Shown here: positions 7,987 to 16,903 of the stretch, one piece after another
Layout of the letters: every line of letters begins with the position of its first letter
Numbering within the stretch: position 1 is the first letter of the stretch
From: an uncultured bacterium
GTDB lineage: Bacteria > Cyanobacteriota > Vampirovibrionia > Gastranaerophilales > Gastranaerophilaceae
Direction of reading: 5' to 3'
DNA length: 64,000 bases
Assembly: GCA_949290355.1 (NCBI GenBank)
Contig: CASERN010000011.1
Span: 857,865 to 921,864, forward strand
Notes under the pieces: generated by a model
What the model saw: only the letters and a program-made list of their open reading frames with translations
Told to the model about the DNA's origin: nothing
Database searches by the model: none
Translations under genes and position numbers: made by a program

Positions 7987-9231
7987 TTAAAAATTATCAA
8001 CCTGCTCACAAATATCAGTTCGGTATTTTTTACCATCAAAAGAGATTAAATCAACACTTTCATACAAATATTTTCTAGCCCTTGAAAGCGTTTTAGCAGT
8101 ATGAGTTAATACAAAGTTTTTGCCTTTTATCGACTCATACTCTAAATATTTATTTTTTTTAATTCCAAAGTGAGAAATATCCGAATCTATATATTCCAAA
8201 CCTTTTATAACACTGCCATCAGTTCTTGAAGAAATAACACAAGAAACAGAAGAATCATCAGATATTTTAATAGAGTCATAATCATCAGCAAATGAACCTA
8301 TTGCACAAGCCTGAAATAAAGTGAATAAATTTTCCTCTATTAAATTTAATACAGCATCAGAATCATGATCAGATAAAAACGGTTTAAAATCCAAAACAAC
8401 AAATTGACCATTCTCATCCAAAACACAATTTATTCCTAAAATACCTAAATAAGGGGTACCTCTTTGTTGTAATTCTTCCAATACAACATTTACAACATTA
8501 CTCATTAAATAATCTTGCAAATCATAAGATATTTTATAATCAGGAGTGAAAGCGCCTATTCCTGAAGTAAGAATACCTCCATCACCATCTTCCATAAATT
8601 TGTAATTCGCAACATTCACAAGAGGAATAGCATGGTAACCGTCAGTGATTATATATAATGAAAATTCATGTCCATAAACATAATCTTCCAAAACAACTTT
8701 TTTTTCGTCTTTTGCAAATAAATCTTCTACAAATGTTTTTGCAGAAGAAAATGTAGAACAAACTAATCTATCATTTGAATTTCTCGTTTCATCTGTTTTT
8801 ATCACTTGGGGCATCTGAGCAGTTTTCAAATAATCTACAGCTAAAGGCAGCTTATCAAAAATAGCAAAACGTGGAGTGGGTATTCTCAATTTATACAAAA
8901 ACTTCTTTGCGATGGATTTACTTAAAACAAAATTGGAACTTTGAGCCGTTGGTGCAAAAATTAATTGACCATTAATCTGAAAAAGTTCAGCAATATTATT
9001 TTTTATTGCAAGGTCAGATACAACTACAGTTAAATCAATTTCCTCAGAAACAGCGAACTCCAAAAGTTCCTGTATATTATCTTCTCTTATATCTATACAC
9101 TGAGCAAATTCAGAGATTGCCAAATTACCTGGAGCTACAAATAATTTACACCCATATCCAGTAAACTTCTTTGCTAATGAATAAGCATTAGCTGACGTAC
9201 CAATTATTAAAACTTTTTTATCTAAAGCCAT
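7987..9231 (-). CDS. PurD-like ATP-grasp protein with degenerate active-site motifs
   Basis: The 414-aa protein aligns by eye along the whole of glycinamide ribonucleotide synthetase (PurD): N-terminal Rossmann domain (KVLIIG, FVAPGNLA, IDLTVVVSD), IPTPRFAIF, VVLEDYVYGHEFSLYIITDG, DGDGGILTSGIGAFTPD and a C-terminal YLGILGINCVLDENG. Key family positions have changed: the N-terminal GGREH is TSANAY, the glycine-rich ATP loop (ADGLAAGKGV) reads TDETRNSNDRL, and the metal-binding EFNxRxGDPE reads DFKPFLSDHDSD. It may therefore be a pseudoenzyme or have a new substrate. It sits 21 bases upstream of the DnaJ-like gene. Whether a canonical purD exists elsewhere cannot be seen here. Confidence 0.7.
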   Translation of the reverse strand: MALDKKVLIIGTSANAYSLAKKFTGYGCKLFVAPGNLAISEFAQCIDIREDNIQELLEFAVSEEIDLTVVVSDLAIKNNIAELFQINGQLIFAPTAQSSNFVLSKSIAKKFLYKLRIPTPRFAIFDKLPLAVDYLKTAQMPQVIKTDETRNSNDRLVCSTFSSAKTFVEDLFAKDEKKVVLEDYVYGHEFSLYIITDGYHAIPLVNVANYKFMEDGDGGILTSGIGAFTPDYKISYDLQDYLMSNVVNVVLEELQQRGTPYLGILGINCVLDENGQFVVLDFKPFLSDHDSDAVLNLIEENLFTLFQACAIGSFADDYDSIKISDDSSVSCVISSRTDGSVIKGLEYIDSDISHFGIKKNKYLEYESIKGKNFVLTHTAKTLSRARKYLYESVDLISFDGKKYRTDICEQVDNF

Positions 9232-9237
9232 ATAGTA

Positions 9238-9243
9238 ATTATA
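9238..9243 (-). promoter_or_regulatory. -10 box of the PurD-like gene, leaderless geometry
   Basis: On the minus strand TATAAT ends six bases before ATG 9231 (spacer TACTAT). No Shine-Dalgarno site is present. The expected start of transcription is at or next to the A of ATG. A matching -35 box is not obvious. Confidence 0.55.
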
Positions 9244-9367
9244 TTACAAAAAATTCTAATCTATATATATGATTTATTAACAAAAATTAAAAAATAACAA
9301 AATATAATGCTATAATTATGACATAAGAAAATAAATTATTAAATATCTATTAACGTGAGAGGTTTAA

Positions 9368-9598
9368 ATGGCAGGTATTGTAAATTTATTATCACAAATG
9401 TTTGTTCCGCAAACTACACAAACGGTTTCTCCTGTAAGGACTTCTAGTAATCCATACAGCAATAACCCATTTGTAAACTATAAGGGAAATAGTTTAAATA
9501 ACTATGCAAAAAATTCTCCTGTAAGAGGCGGATATTTCGCAGGATACTATAATGGAAAACAAAATATTGTAGGACAACGCTTATTTATTGAAGTATAA
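9368..9598 (+). CDS. Small hypothetical protein, 76 aa
   Basis: A 76-aa polar protein rich in Asn, Ser, Tyr and Gly, preceded by a GAGAGG ribosome site. It starts MAGIVNLLSQMFVPQTTQTV and contains NNPFVNYKGNSLNNY, similar in type to the F-G-containing N-termini of other hypothetical proteins in this window. There is no clear signal peptide or membrane helix; the C-terminal half has repeated Gly/Tyr (GGYFAGYYNGKQN). It precedes the prepilin genes, and its stop codon lies in one arm of an inverted repeat with the pilin ribosome site. Function unknown. Confidence 0.55.
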   Translation: MAGIVNLLSQMFVPQTTQTVSPVRTSSNPYSNNPFVNYKGNSLNNYAKNSPVRGGYFAGYYNGKQNIVGQRLFIEV

Positions 9599-9652
9599 CA
9601 ACCTCAATTGACATTGCCCAACACATGAGTTATAATATAAAGAGGTTGTTAT
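9595..9652 (+). promoter_or_regulatory. 11-bp inverted repeat that could hide the pilin ribosome site
   Basis: ATAACAACCTC at 9595-9605 is the exact reverse complement of GAGGTTGTTAT at 9642-9652. The left arm covers the stop codon of the 76-aa gene; the right arm covers the Shine-Dalgarno GAGG and the first bases of the pilin ATG. Only RNA that reads through from upstream would carry both arms. Confidence 0.45.
9608..9636 (+). promoter_or_regulatory. Consensus promoter of the prepilin pair
   Basis: TTGACA (9608-9613), a 17-base spacer and TATAAT (9631-9636) match the sigma-70 consensus at every position. The predicted start is near 9643, giving a leader of about eight bases before ATG 9651. 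Confidence 0.8.
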
Positions 9653-10313
9653 GAGTGAATGTGGTTATATGAAGTATAGATTAATTAAAGGATTTACTGT
9701 CGCCGAATTGATGATTGCAATGACTATTGTTGGAATTATTTCTGCAATTACTATCCCTGCTGTTATTGGAAATTATCAAAAGAAAACTTTTGTAACCATG
9801 TTACAAAAAAATTATTCTGAATTATCTCAAAATTTGGCAATAATGAGTACTGAAAAATACCAAAAATCATTTTATAAATCATTATTAGGCACACAAAATA
9901 ACGCTGAAAAATTTTTTGATAACTACTACATTCATACAGATGTAGATTCTTTTGCAACAAGCTATGGGGCACTAAATGGCGGAACCGAAAATTTCACCTG
10001 CAGTGGGACAAATGCAACATTAAAAAGTGGTGCTGCAATGTGTATTATAAATGCCACAGCTACAACACCTGCAACTGTATATCTTGATGTAAACGGCAAA
10101 GATAATCCGAATATGGGTGGTAGAGATATGTTTACATTATATATATATGATGACTATAGCATAGATGATAAAGATATTACCCCAGATAAAATCAGTAATG
10201 GGACTGCTGAAACAGCCAGAAATACTCTATTTACTCAATCATGCAAATCTTCTAAATTAGGAGAAGGTTGTTTTGGTAAAATCTTAAATGATAACTGGCG
10301 AATGGAATATTAA
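9651..10313 (+). CDS. Type IV pilin-like / pseudopilin protein
   Basis: The 220-aa protein has a short basic leader (to residue 14), the prepilin peptidase site KG|FTVAEL with Glu at mature position 5, and a hydrophobic helix MIAMTIVGIISAITIPAVI. After cleavage and methylation it would be assembled into a type IV pilus or type II secretion pseudopilus in the inner membrane. The C-terminal part has DVNGKDNPNMGGRDMF and two Cys pairs that may form disulphides. The same D-x-N-G-x-x-x-P-N-x-x-G-R/K-D motif is in the other two prepilins of this window. It is followed after three bases by the next prepilin. Role as major or minor pilin is not determined. Confidence 0.8.
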   Translation: MSECGYMKYRLIKGFTVAELMIAMTIVGIISAITIPAVIGNYQKKTFVTMLQKNYSELSQNLAIMSTEKYQKSFYKSLLGTQNNAEKFFDNYYIHTDVDSFATSYGALNGGTENFTCSGTNATLKSGAAMCIINATATTPATVYLDVNGKDNPNMGGRDMFTLYIYDDYSIDDKDITPDKISNGTAETARNTLFTQSCKSSKLGEGCFGKILNDNWRMEY

Positions 10314-10331
10314 TTTATGAAAGGGATATAT

Positions 10332-11042
10332 ATGAAACTAAAACAAGCTTTCACATTAGCAGAAGTATTGATAACAATGAGTATTATAGGGGTTGTTACG
10401 GCATTAACAATACCAAACCTTGTAAAGAATTACCAAAAAGATGCTCAAGCCATTCAAATACAAAAAATGTCAAATGACATTGCTAATGCTATAGATATGT
10501 TTATTACAGAAGAAGGTAAAACTAAATTTTACTTAACAAGCGCATATACAAATACTCTTCCAAATGGTGATGCTGTTACTGATGGATTAGATAATTTCAT
10601 TACTACACATTTCAAAGTAGCAAAAACTTGTACTGCAAAAACAAGTGGGGGCTGTTTTTCTGCAGATAAATATGGTAACATAAGTAATACAAGTACAGAT
10701 ACCGATGATGATGAAGAAACAGAAGAAACAGAAGAAACAGAAGATGCAGACAATACAGTAAATGCTAATGGCGAATTTGCATGTCCTAACAAGGCATATG
10801 TTTTAGCCAATGGAGCTGCAATATGCTTTATAAAGGGGACAGGAACCAATCCAAATCTTACTTTATATGTAGATACTAACGGAATTGAAAAACCAAATAT
10901 AGGCGGAAGAGACATGTTCTCTTTAGTTATAGATTCGGCAACTGGAAACGTCGTAGGAACTACAGGCGGATGTACAGATAAAGTATATGGAGATGGTTGC
11001 TACGCTTTGTTATCAGGAAATTCTTGGAAAATGGATTATTAA
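10332..11042 (+). CDS. Type IV pilin-like / pseudopilin protein
   Basis: The 236-aa protein starts at ATG 10332, where an AAAGGGA site sits at a good distance; an in-frame ATG at 10317 would lie before it. The six-residue leader MKLKQA is followed by FTLAEVLITMSIIGVVTALTIP, the processed pilin helix. Cleavage would be after Ala, as is common in this lineage. Residues ~125-145 are an Asp/Glu/Thr-rich insert coded by a 9-bp repeat. The C-terminal half has VDTNGIEKPNIGGRDMF and Cys pairs. It forms an operon with the prepilin upstream and ends at a terminator. Confidence 0.8.
   Translation: MKLKQAFTLAEVLITMSIIGVVTALTIPNLVKNYQKDAQAIQIQKMSNDIANAIDMFITEEGKTKFYLTSAYTNTLPNGDAVTDGLDNFITTHFKVAKTCTAKTSGGCFSADKYGNISNTSTDTDDDEETEETEETEDADNTVNANGEFACPNKAYVLANGAAICFIKGTGTNPNLTLYVDTNGIEKPNIGGRDMFSLVIDSATGNVVGTTGGCTDKVYGDGCYALLSGNSWKMDY
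10713..10739 (+). repeat. Three 9-bp direct repeats inside a prepilin gene
   Basis: GAAGAAACA is present three times in tandem, followed by a partial copy; it encodes EET units in an acidic insert. Because the unit is nine bases, copy changes would keep the frame and only change insert length. Confidence 0.7.
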
Positions 11043-11047
11043 GATAC

Positions 11048-11081
11048 AAAAAAGAGAGTATAATAACATGCTCTCTTTTTT
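11048..11081 (+). terminator. Intrinsic terminator after the prepilin pair
   Basis: AAAAAAGAGAG pairs with CTCTCTTTTTT across a 12-base loop; the right arm ends in a T run. Confidence 0.75.
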
Positions 11082-11150
11082 ACTTAATAAATCTTTAATT
11101 AAAATTTTATTATGCACTTTTTTATAATATCATTAAACTAAGAGTGAATT

Positions 11151-12263
11151 ATGAAAGAGTGTGATAATTTAGTTGTTGGTGCTGGCATATCAGGTTCAGT
11201 GCTTGCAAGATTACTTGCGGAAAATGGTGAAAATGTTACTATAATTGATAGTAAAAACCATATTGCAGGTAATATATATGACTATTTTGATAAAAATGGG
11301 ATTTGTATACATAAATATGGATCACATATATTCCATACAAATAATGAAAAAGTTTGGCAATTTGTAAACAGATTCTCTGAATTTAATACATATATGCATA
11401 GAGTCATTGCTTTAATTGATGGAATAGAAACTACTATCCCTTTCAATCTAAACACCATTCATGATGTATTTCCTAAAAGTCTAGCAGAAAGACTTGAACA
11501 TAAATTAATAAGTACTTTTGCATATAATACAAAAGTGCCAATTCTGGAATTTATGAAAGTAAAAGATGAAGATTTAAACTTTCTTGCAAAATATATATAC
11601 GAAAAAGTATTTCTTCATTACACAGCAAAACAATGGGGTAAACGACCAGAAGATATTGACAATTATGTTACATCAAGAGTCCCCGTATATATAAGTAAAG
11701 ACTCAAGATATTTTCAGGACAAATATCAAGGAATTCCAATAAATGGATATACTGAAATGGTAAAAAATATTCTCAATCATAAGAATATTAATCTAAAATT
11801 AAATACTAATTTTTCTCACAATATTAGATACAAAAGACTTTTCTATACCGGTTCAATTGATGAATTTTTTAATTACAAATATGGCATGCTACCGTACAGA
11901 AGTCTTGATTTTAAATTAGAAACTCATAATACTGAATTTTATCAGAAAAATGCTGTTGTAAATTATCCTTGCAACTATGATTTCACAAGGATTCATGAAT
12001 ACAAATATTACTTGAAAAATAAATCTCAAAAAACTGTTATTGCAAAAGAATACCCGAAGAAATATGAACCCAATATAAATGAAAGATATTATCCTATTGT
12101 AAGCGATGAAAACCAAGAATTATACAATAAGTATAAAAAAGAAATTCCAGACAATGTATATTTCCTTGGAAGATTAGGAGACTATAAATATTACGATATG
12201 GATAAAGCTATAGAACGAGCTATTAAATTATATGAGGAGATTCAAAACACATGCCTAAAATAA
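11151..12263 (+). CDS. glf: UDP-galactopyranose mutase
   Basis: A flavoenzyme that interconverts UDP-galactopyranose and UDP-galactofuranose, the donor for galactofuranose in surface glycans. The 370-aa product has the FAD Rossmann motif VVGAGISGSVLA, then HIAGNIYDYFD and HKYGSHIFHTN, and later FTRIHEYKYY and FLGRLGDYKYYDMD, all typical of Glf. It has no membrane helix. Its 3' end overlaps the next glycosyltransferase by 13 bases, which places it in a surface polysaccharide operon. Length is normal for bacterial Glf. Confidence 0.94.
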   Translation: MKECDNLVVGAGISGSVLARLLAENGENVTIIDSKNHIAGNIYDYFDKNGICIHKYGSHIFHTNNEKVWQFVNRFSEFNTYMHRVIALIDGIETTIPFNLNTIHDVFPKSLAERLEHKLISTFAYNTKVPILEFMKVKDEDLNFLAKYIYEKVFLHYTAKQWGKRPEDIDNYVTSRVPVYISKDSRYFQDKYQGIPINGYTEMVKNILNHKNINLKLNTNFSHNIRYKRLFYTGSIDEFFNYKYGMLPYRSLDFKLETHNTEFYQKNAVVNYPCNYDFTRIHEYKYYLKNKSQKTVIAKEYPKKYEPNINERYYPIVSDENQELYNKYKKEIPDNVYFLGRLGDYKYYDMDKAIERAIKLYEEIQNTCLK

Positions 12264-13318
12264 GTATAATAATCCCTGTTTATAATGTAGAAAAATATTT
12301 AGTAAAATGTTTAAACAGTATAATTGAGCAAACATTAGAAGATATAGAAATAATTTGTGTAAATGACGGTTCTACAGACAACTCTCTTGATATCCTTAAT
12401 GAATTTGCAAAGAAAGATCAAAGAATTATTGTTATTAACAAAGTCAACTCTGGCTATGGTAACACAATGAATATGGGAATTAATACTGCTAAGGGTGAAT
12501 ATATTGGAATTATTGAATCTGACGATTTCGCAGATAGAAATATGTTTAAAGACTTATACAAATTGGCTAAAGAAAATGATGCTGATATTGTAAAAGGAGA
12601 TTGGTTCAGTTATTGGTCGAAAAACAATTTTTCAAGAAAACAAAACAGAATCTCTCCTGCCAAAGCTTTAAAATTAACAAACAGTAAAACTGATAAAAGT
12701 TTACTACGAATAGATCCATCTGTTTGGAGCGCAATATATAAAAAAGATTTTTTAAATAAATATAATATTAGATTTTTAGAAACACCGGGTGCCAGTTTTC
12801 AAGATATAGGGTTTTCTTTCAAAGTTTTTGCATTAGCCCAAAGAGTAATTCTTACGGATAAAGCCTATTTATATTACAGACAAGATAACCTTAACTCTTC
12901 AGTTAAAAGCAAAAACAAAGTCTACTGTGTATGTGATGAATATGATGAAATTGACAGATTTTTAAAGCAATATCCGGAATTGGAAGTTAATTTCAAAATA
13001 CAAGAAGAAATAAACAGGTATAATGGTTATTTAAGTTCAGTACTTAGATTAGATGAGAGCTTAAGACCTGAATTTGTGGAAGTTTTTTCTAGACACTTTA
13101 AAGAAGAATATAATTTAGGGATATTAGGAAATGAATTTTTTAGAAAAATCAATAAAAAAGATTTTATACTACTTATAAATAATCCAGCAAAATTTACAAA
13201 ACATCTTAAATCTATCGAAAGGAAAAGAAAATTTAATAAAATAAGAAAAAATATTATCTCAATACATTTTAGAAATGGAAAAATCAAAATGACAATATTC
13301 GGTAAGGAGATAATATAA
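12251..13318 (+). CDS. Family 2 glycosyltransferase
   Basis: The 355-aa protein starts KISIIIPVYNVEKYLVKCLNSI and has CVNDGSTDNSLDIL and the metal-binding IESDDFADRNMF (DXD-type), the standard GT-A fold of family 2 enzymes. It would transfer a sugar from a nucleotide donor to a surface glycan on the cytoplasmic side. Acceptor and sugar cannot be read from sequence; the linked glf makes galactofuranose one possibility. The C-terminal ~100 residues are basic and helical. It overlaps glf and is followed after four bases by a longer family 2 enzyme with a near-identical N-terminus. Confidence 0.88.
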   Translation: MPKISIIIPVYNVEKYLVKCLNSIIEQTLEDIEIICVNDGSTDNSLDILNEFAKKDQRIIVINKVNSGYGNTMNMGINTAKGEYIGIIESDDFADRNMFKDLYKLAKENDADIVKGDWFSYWSKNNFSRKQNRISPAKALKLTNSKTDKSLLRIDPSVWSAIYKKDFLNKYNIRFLETPGASFQDIGFSFKVFALAQRVILTDKAYLYYRQDNLNSSVKSKNKVYCVCDEYDEIDRFLKQYPELEVNFKIQEEINRYNGYLSSVLRLDESLRPEFVEVFSRHFKEEYNLGILGNEFFRKINKKDFILLINNPAKFTKHLKSIERKRKFNKIRKNIISIHFRNGKIKMTIFGKEII

Positions 13319-13322
13319 GAAT

Positions 13323-15203
13323 ATGCCTAAAATTTCAGTTATTATTCCTGTATACAATGTAGAAAAATATTTACCACAATGTCTTGACAGCATTACACAA
13401 CAAACTTTCAAAGATATAGAAATCATTTGTATAAATGATGGCTCTTTGGACAATTCTCCAGCAATTCTAGAAGAATATTCAAACAAGGACTCAAGAATAA
13501 AAATTATTAACCAACAAAATAAAGGACTCTCTGAAGCAAGAAACACAGGGATTAATGAGGCAAAAGGAGAATATATATCATTTGTAGACTCTGATGATTA
13601 TATTGAAATCGATACATATGAAAAAATTGCAAAATATCTCGACAGTAAAACAGAACTAATATGCTTTGGAACAAATATTATAGGCGATAATAATATCCCC
13701 AATTTATCATCACAAATAAAATACTACAAAATAAAATATTCAGGGCTCAAAAAACTTAATGATCAAATACTGCTAAATACAAATGCAGATGTATGGAATA
13801 AAATTTTTAAGACATCAATTATTAAAGATAATAAATTAAATTTTCCTAAAGGAGTACAATATGAATCTGTGCCTTTTTATTGGCAATACACTTCATTTTG
13901 TACAAATGCATACTTCATTAAAGACAAACTTTATAATTATAGAAGAAGAAATAACTCAATAATGGAAAAAACATTTAAAAAAGAGTTTAAAGGTGTCTTT
14001 GACCATTTATCCGTAATGGAAATCATTTTAAATTTTTGGGTAACACATAATTTAATTACTAAAAAACAAAAAACTTTTGAAAATTTATTTGAACAATATG
14101 TGTATCTCACACTAGCATTCTCAAAAGAAAACGAACATGAAAAAGCGATTTTATTAGCCAAACAAATTCTTGAAAAAGAGAAACTTAAATATAAATCTCC
14201 AAAGATTAAAGCATTATTAAAAGGAGACATAAAAAAAATTATTGATAGAAGAACTTTAGCCCAAAAAATTTTTTCAATTAAAAATAACAAGAACTATAAA
14301 ATACTAAATATTTTGGGACTAAAAATAAAATTTCTAAAATTAATAAAAATATTCCCAAAACCGAAGGTTTTAGTACATCTTCACCTTTACTACTTTAATC
14401 AAGTTAATTATATTATTAACAAGCTAAAGAATATTAATAATTGCGATTGGGATTTATACGTAACCATTTGTGAAGAAAATCAAAAAATAATACAAAAAAT
14501 CCTAAAATTTAAACCTGATACTCATATAATAAAAGTTAAAAACATTGGTTATGATATATGGCCATTTATATCTGTTTTGAACGAAGTAGACTTAAATAAT
14601 TATGATTTCATATTAAAAATTCACACTAAAAATACAAGAAATTTGAAAAGGACTTATTATGGTACAAATTATACTTGGCGAAATTTATTGATGGATGCAC
14701 TATTAAAAAACAAAAAAATCTATAACTCAAATCTATACAAACTAATCCAAAACCCTCAAATAGGTATGATTGCATCAAAATCAACTCTTGCGCCTATGGG
14801 AAATTCCATAAAAGAAGATAGTATAATGTACGATGAGTTTTGTAAAAGATATAATATAAAAATCCCCAAGGGAAATTTTGTTGCAGGAACAATGTTTATA
14901 GCAAGAGCAAAATGTTTTCAAATAATAAAAACTATGAATATTAAAGAAAAAGATTTTGTAAAAGACCAACACACAAACGATACCGGAACAAATGCCCATG
15001 TTATAGAAAGAATTTTCTCTAGAATAATTGAATATCAAAATTACAAAATTGAAACTTCACATAATAAATTGTATGAATTTAAAAATAACATAAAACAAAA
15101 TATACAAAAATCGTTTTCTATAAGAAACAAAACTATTGATGGAATAAAGTATAAAGAGATAAATATATTTGGCATAAAAAAATACCTCAAAAGAAAAAGA
15201 TAA
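13323..15203 (+). CDS. Bifunctional surface-glycan protein: family 2 glycosyltransferase fused to RgpF-like domain
   Basis: The 626-aa protein has two parts. Residues 1-230 are a family 2 glycosyltransferase (KISVIIPVYNVEKYLPQC, CINDGSLDNSPAIL, FVDSDDYIEID). Residues ~340-600 match the rhamnan synthesis F (RgpF) domain: LVHLHLYYFNQVNYI, VKNIGYDIWPFISVL, YDFILKIHTKN and TYTWRNLLMD-type sequence. RgpF-like domains are found with rhamnose-rich or similar wall and O-antigen glycans. Both activities in one chain, downstream of glf, point to assembly of one repeat unit. It ends the operon; the next gene is convergent. Confidence 0.82.
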   Translation: MPKISVIIPVYNVEKYLPQCLDSITQQTFKDIEIICINDGSLDNSPAILEEYSNKDSRIKIINQQNKGLSEARNTGINEAKGEYISFVDSDDYIEIDTYEKIAKYLDSKTELICFGTNIIGDNNIPNLSSQIKYYKIKYSGLKKLNDQILLNTNADVWNKIFKTSIIKDNKLNFPKGVQYESVPFYWQYTSFCTNAYFIKDKLYNYRRRNNSIMEKTFKKEFKGVFDHLSVMEIILNFWVTHNLITKKQKTFENLFEQYVYLTLAFSKENEHEKAILLAKQILEKEKLKYKSPKIKALLKGDIKKIIDRRTLAQKIFSIKNNKNYKILNILGLKIKFLKLIKIFPKPKVLVHLHLYYFNQVNYIINKLKNINNCDWDLYVTICEENQKIIQKILKFKPDTHIIKVKNIGYDIWPFISVLNEVDLNNYDFILKIHTKNTRNLKRTYYGTNYTWRNLLMDALLKNKKIYNSNLYKLIQNPQIGMIASKSTLAPMGNSIKEDSIMYDEFCKRYNIKIPKGNFVAGTMFIARAKCFQIIKTMNIKEKDFVKDQHTNDTGTNAHVIERIFSRIIEYQNYKIETSHNKLYEFKNNIKQNIQKSFSIRNKTIDGIKYKEINIFGIKKYLKRKR

Positions 15204-15232
15204 CTATCTCTAACTTTATATAGATATTTTTA

Positions 15233-15895
15233 TTAGCAAATTTTAGAATGACTTATCAATAAACTCTTTAATTCAAATACATCATTTACAACATAATCAG
15301 AAAATTCTTTAAGCTTAGATTTATCATTACCATATCCCCATAAAGCACCAATCCCCGTAATTCCTGTTTCTTTAGCAGCCATTACATCCGTTGGAGCATC
15401 TCCAATCATAACAGTATGATCTTTTTTTAAATTATATTTTTTCAAAATATCATTTATCATATCGACCTTAGATATATTTACACCGAATTTATCAATAGTA
15501 TAAATATCTTCAAACATATTTAAATTAAATTGCTTTACAATCCTAACAGTTGGTTTATCAGGCTTATATGTAGCAATAAAAAGTTTTACACAGCTGGCTT
15601 GCAAACAATTTAAAAGCTCCATAATACCCGGATAAAATTCACTTATATCATTTTCATCATTATCATATATCCCTCGAAATATTTCTACAATATTTTGCAA
15701 AACATTTTCATCGGTCAAATCAGGAGCTATCAATTTTATTATTTCCTTCAACGGAGGACCTATAACATTTGGAGTTAATCTTGATTTATCTATTTTATAA
15801 TTTGCTTTTTTAAAAGCTTTCTCAAAACAAATCAAAACCTCTTTCGAAGAATTAATAAGAGTTCCATCTAAGTCAAAAATAACATTTTTAAACAT
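15233..15895 (-). CDS. HAD-family phosphatase (phosphoglycolate-phosphatase-like)
   Basis: The 220-aa protein has the HAD motifs FDLDGTLINSS (nucleophile Asp), FIATYKPDK (Thr of motif 2), a Lys in DKFGVNISKVDM, and MIGDAPTDVMAAKETG (acidic motif 4). A helical cap lies between motifs 1 and 2, as in Gph. I use ATG 15895, which has AGGTGG five bases upstream and overlaps the aldolase gene by eight bases. Tight coupling to an aldolase suggests the pair makes and dephosphorylates one metabolite, possibly a glycan precursor. Substrate is not known. Confidence 0.85.
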   Translation of the reverse strand: MFKNVIFDLDGTLINSSKEVLICFEKAFKKANYKIDKSRLTPNVIGPPLKEIIKLIAPDLTDENVLQNIVEIFRGIYDNDENDISEFYPGIMELLNCLQASCVKLFIATYKPDKPTVRIVKQFNLNMFEDIYTIDKFGVNISKVDMINDILKKYNLKKDHTVMIGDAPTDVMAAKETGITGIGALWGYGNDKSKLKEFSDYVVNDVFELKSLLISHSKIC

Positions 15896-16706
15896 TAATA
15901 CCACCTGATGCTTCTATCGTTTTTCCATAACGTGCTTCTAAAATTTTAAACCGAAATTCATCTTCTAAAAAAATATTTTTATAAAACTCTTTTTTATTTT
16001 TAAGCCACTGTAATTCAAAACCTATTGCTTTTAAAATACCATCAACAGTATTTTTATCCTCTAAAGCATTTTTGGCATCAAAAATAACTTTTCTTGTTTC
16101 AAATTTTGTTAAAGAATTTTCTAATAAACAACTAAAAAATGGTATAGACTTTGCAGAAACCTCACCCCCAACAACAAAATTCTTTCCATATTTTGAAATT
16201 TTATTTGCTGCACTTTTTGCTAATTCCAACATTTTTTCAGAATCGACATTATCTCTTGTTAAGCCCAAAGATCCTGCCATATCAACTCTACCAAATACAA
16301 TACCTTCAATATCATTAAAATATTCAGACTTAATCATTTTATCAAGATTATTAAATCCAGTTATTGTTTCAATATTCACAAAAAATTTTATATCTTTACG
16401 TTCATCTTCAGAAAAAACAGACTTTGTAGCCTGAACGAATTTTTTTAAGGCATACTCAGATTCAACCATAGGAGCGACTATTGCATTTGCACCAATCACT
16501 TTTGCATCATACATATCTTTAATTGCTTCACATCCTCCAATTTTAATAGTCAAATCAAGCCCTGCTCTTGTAGCAATTTCTTTTAAGCGCATAGCTTCTT
16601 CCATTCTAGTACCTTCTGCTTCAAATTCTGCTTTGACAGAAACCGCGTGGTAGTTTTCTTTCAAATCAATCAAAGAATTTATCATATTTTTTTCAAGACT
16701 ATTCAT
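15888..16706 (-). CDS. Aldolase / citrate lyase family protein (HpcH/HpaI-like)
   Basis: The 272-aa product has the pattern of the pyruvate-dependent HpcH/HpaI aldolase family: KAEFEAEGTRMEEAMRL, IKIGGCEA, GANAIVAPMVESEYAL, FFVNIETITGFNNLD (metal-binding Glu), IVFGRVDMAGSLGLTRD with Asp, and FVVGGEVSAKS. It would form or cleave a C-C bond next to a pyruvate or acetyl-CoA-like unit. AGGAGG lies four bases before ATG 16706; ATGs at 16709 and 16724 are also in frame. It overlaps the HAD phosphatase and faces the glycan operon. I infer a role in making a surface sugar acid; this is not shown. Confidence 0.75.
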   Translation of the reverse strand: MNSLEKNMINSLIDLKENYHAVSVKAEFEAEGTRMEEAMRLKEIATRAGLDLTIKIGGCEAIKDMYDAKVIGANAIVAPMVESEYALKKFVQATKSVFSEDERKDIKFFVNIETITGFNNLDKMIKSEYFNDIEGIVFGRVDMAGSLGLTRDNVDSEKMLELAKSAANKISKYGKNFVVGGEVSAKSIPFFSCLLENSLTKFETRKVIFDAKNALEDKNTVDGILKAIGFELQWLKNKKEFYKNIFLEDEFRFKILEARYGKTIEASGGINV

Positions 16707-16903
16707 CATACCTCCTCTAATCATAATATAGAGATTTCAGCCAGATAAAGTGTTTTAATATGGATATAAATATTTCCCATACGATTATAAACAAAAAAAA
16801 ATATATATAAAATATATTTTTTAAGATTATAATTAATTTAACTAAAAATTAGCAAAAATAATTATGTTCAAATTTTATATAGCTAAAATACAAAATAAAA
16901 ATT

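Noticed and set aside
10713-10739. The 9-bp repeat as a phase-variation element
   Set aside because: The unit is a multiple of three, so copy changes cannot switch the frame; it can only alter insert length.
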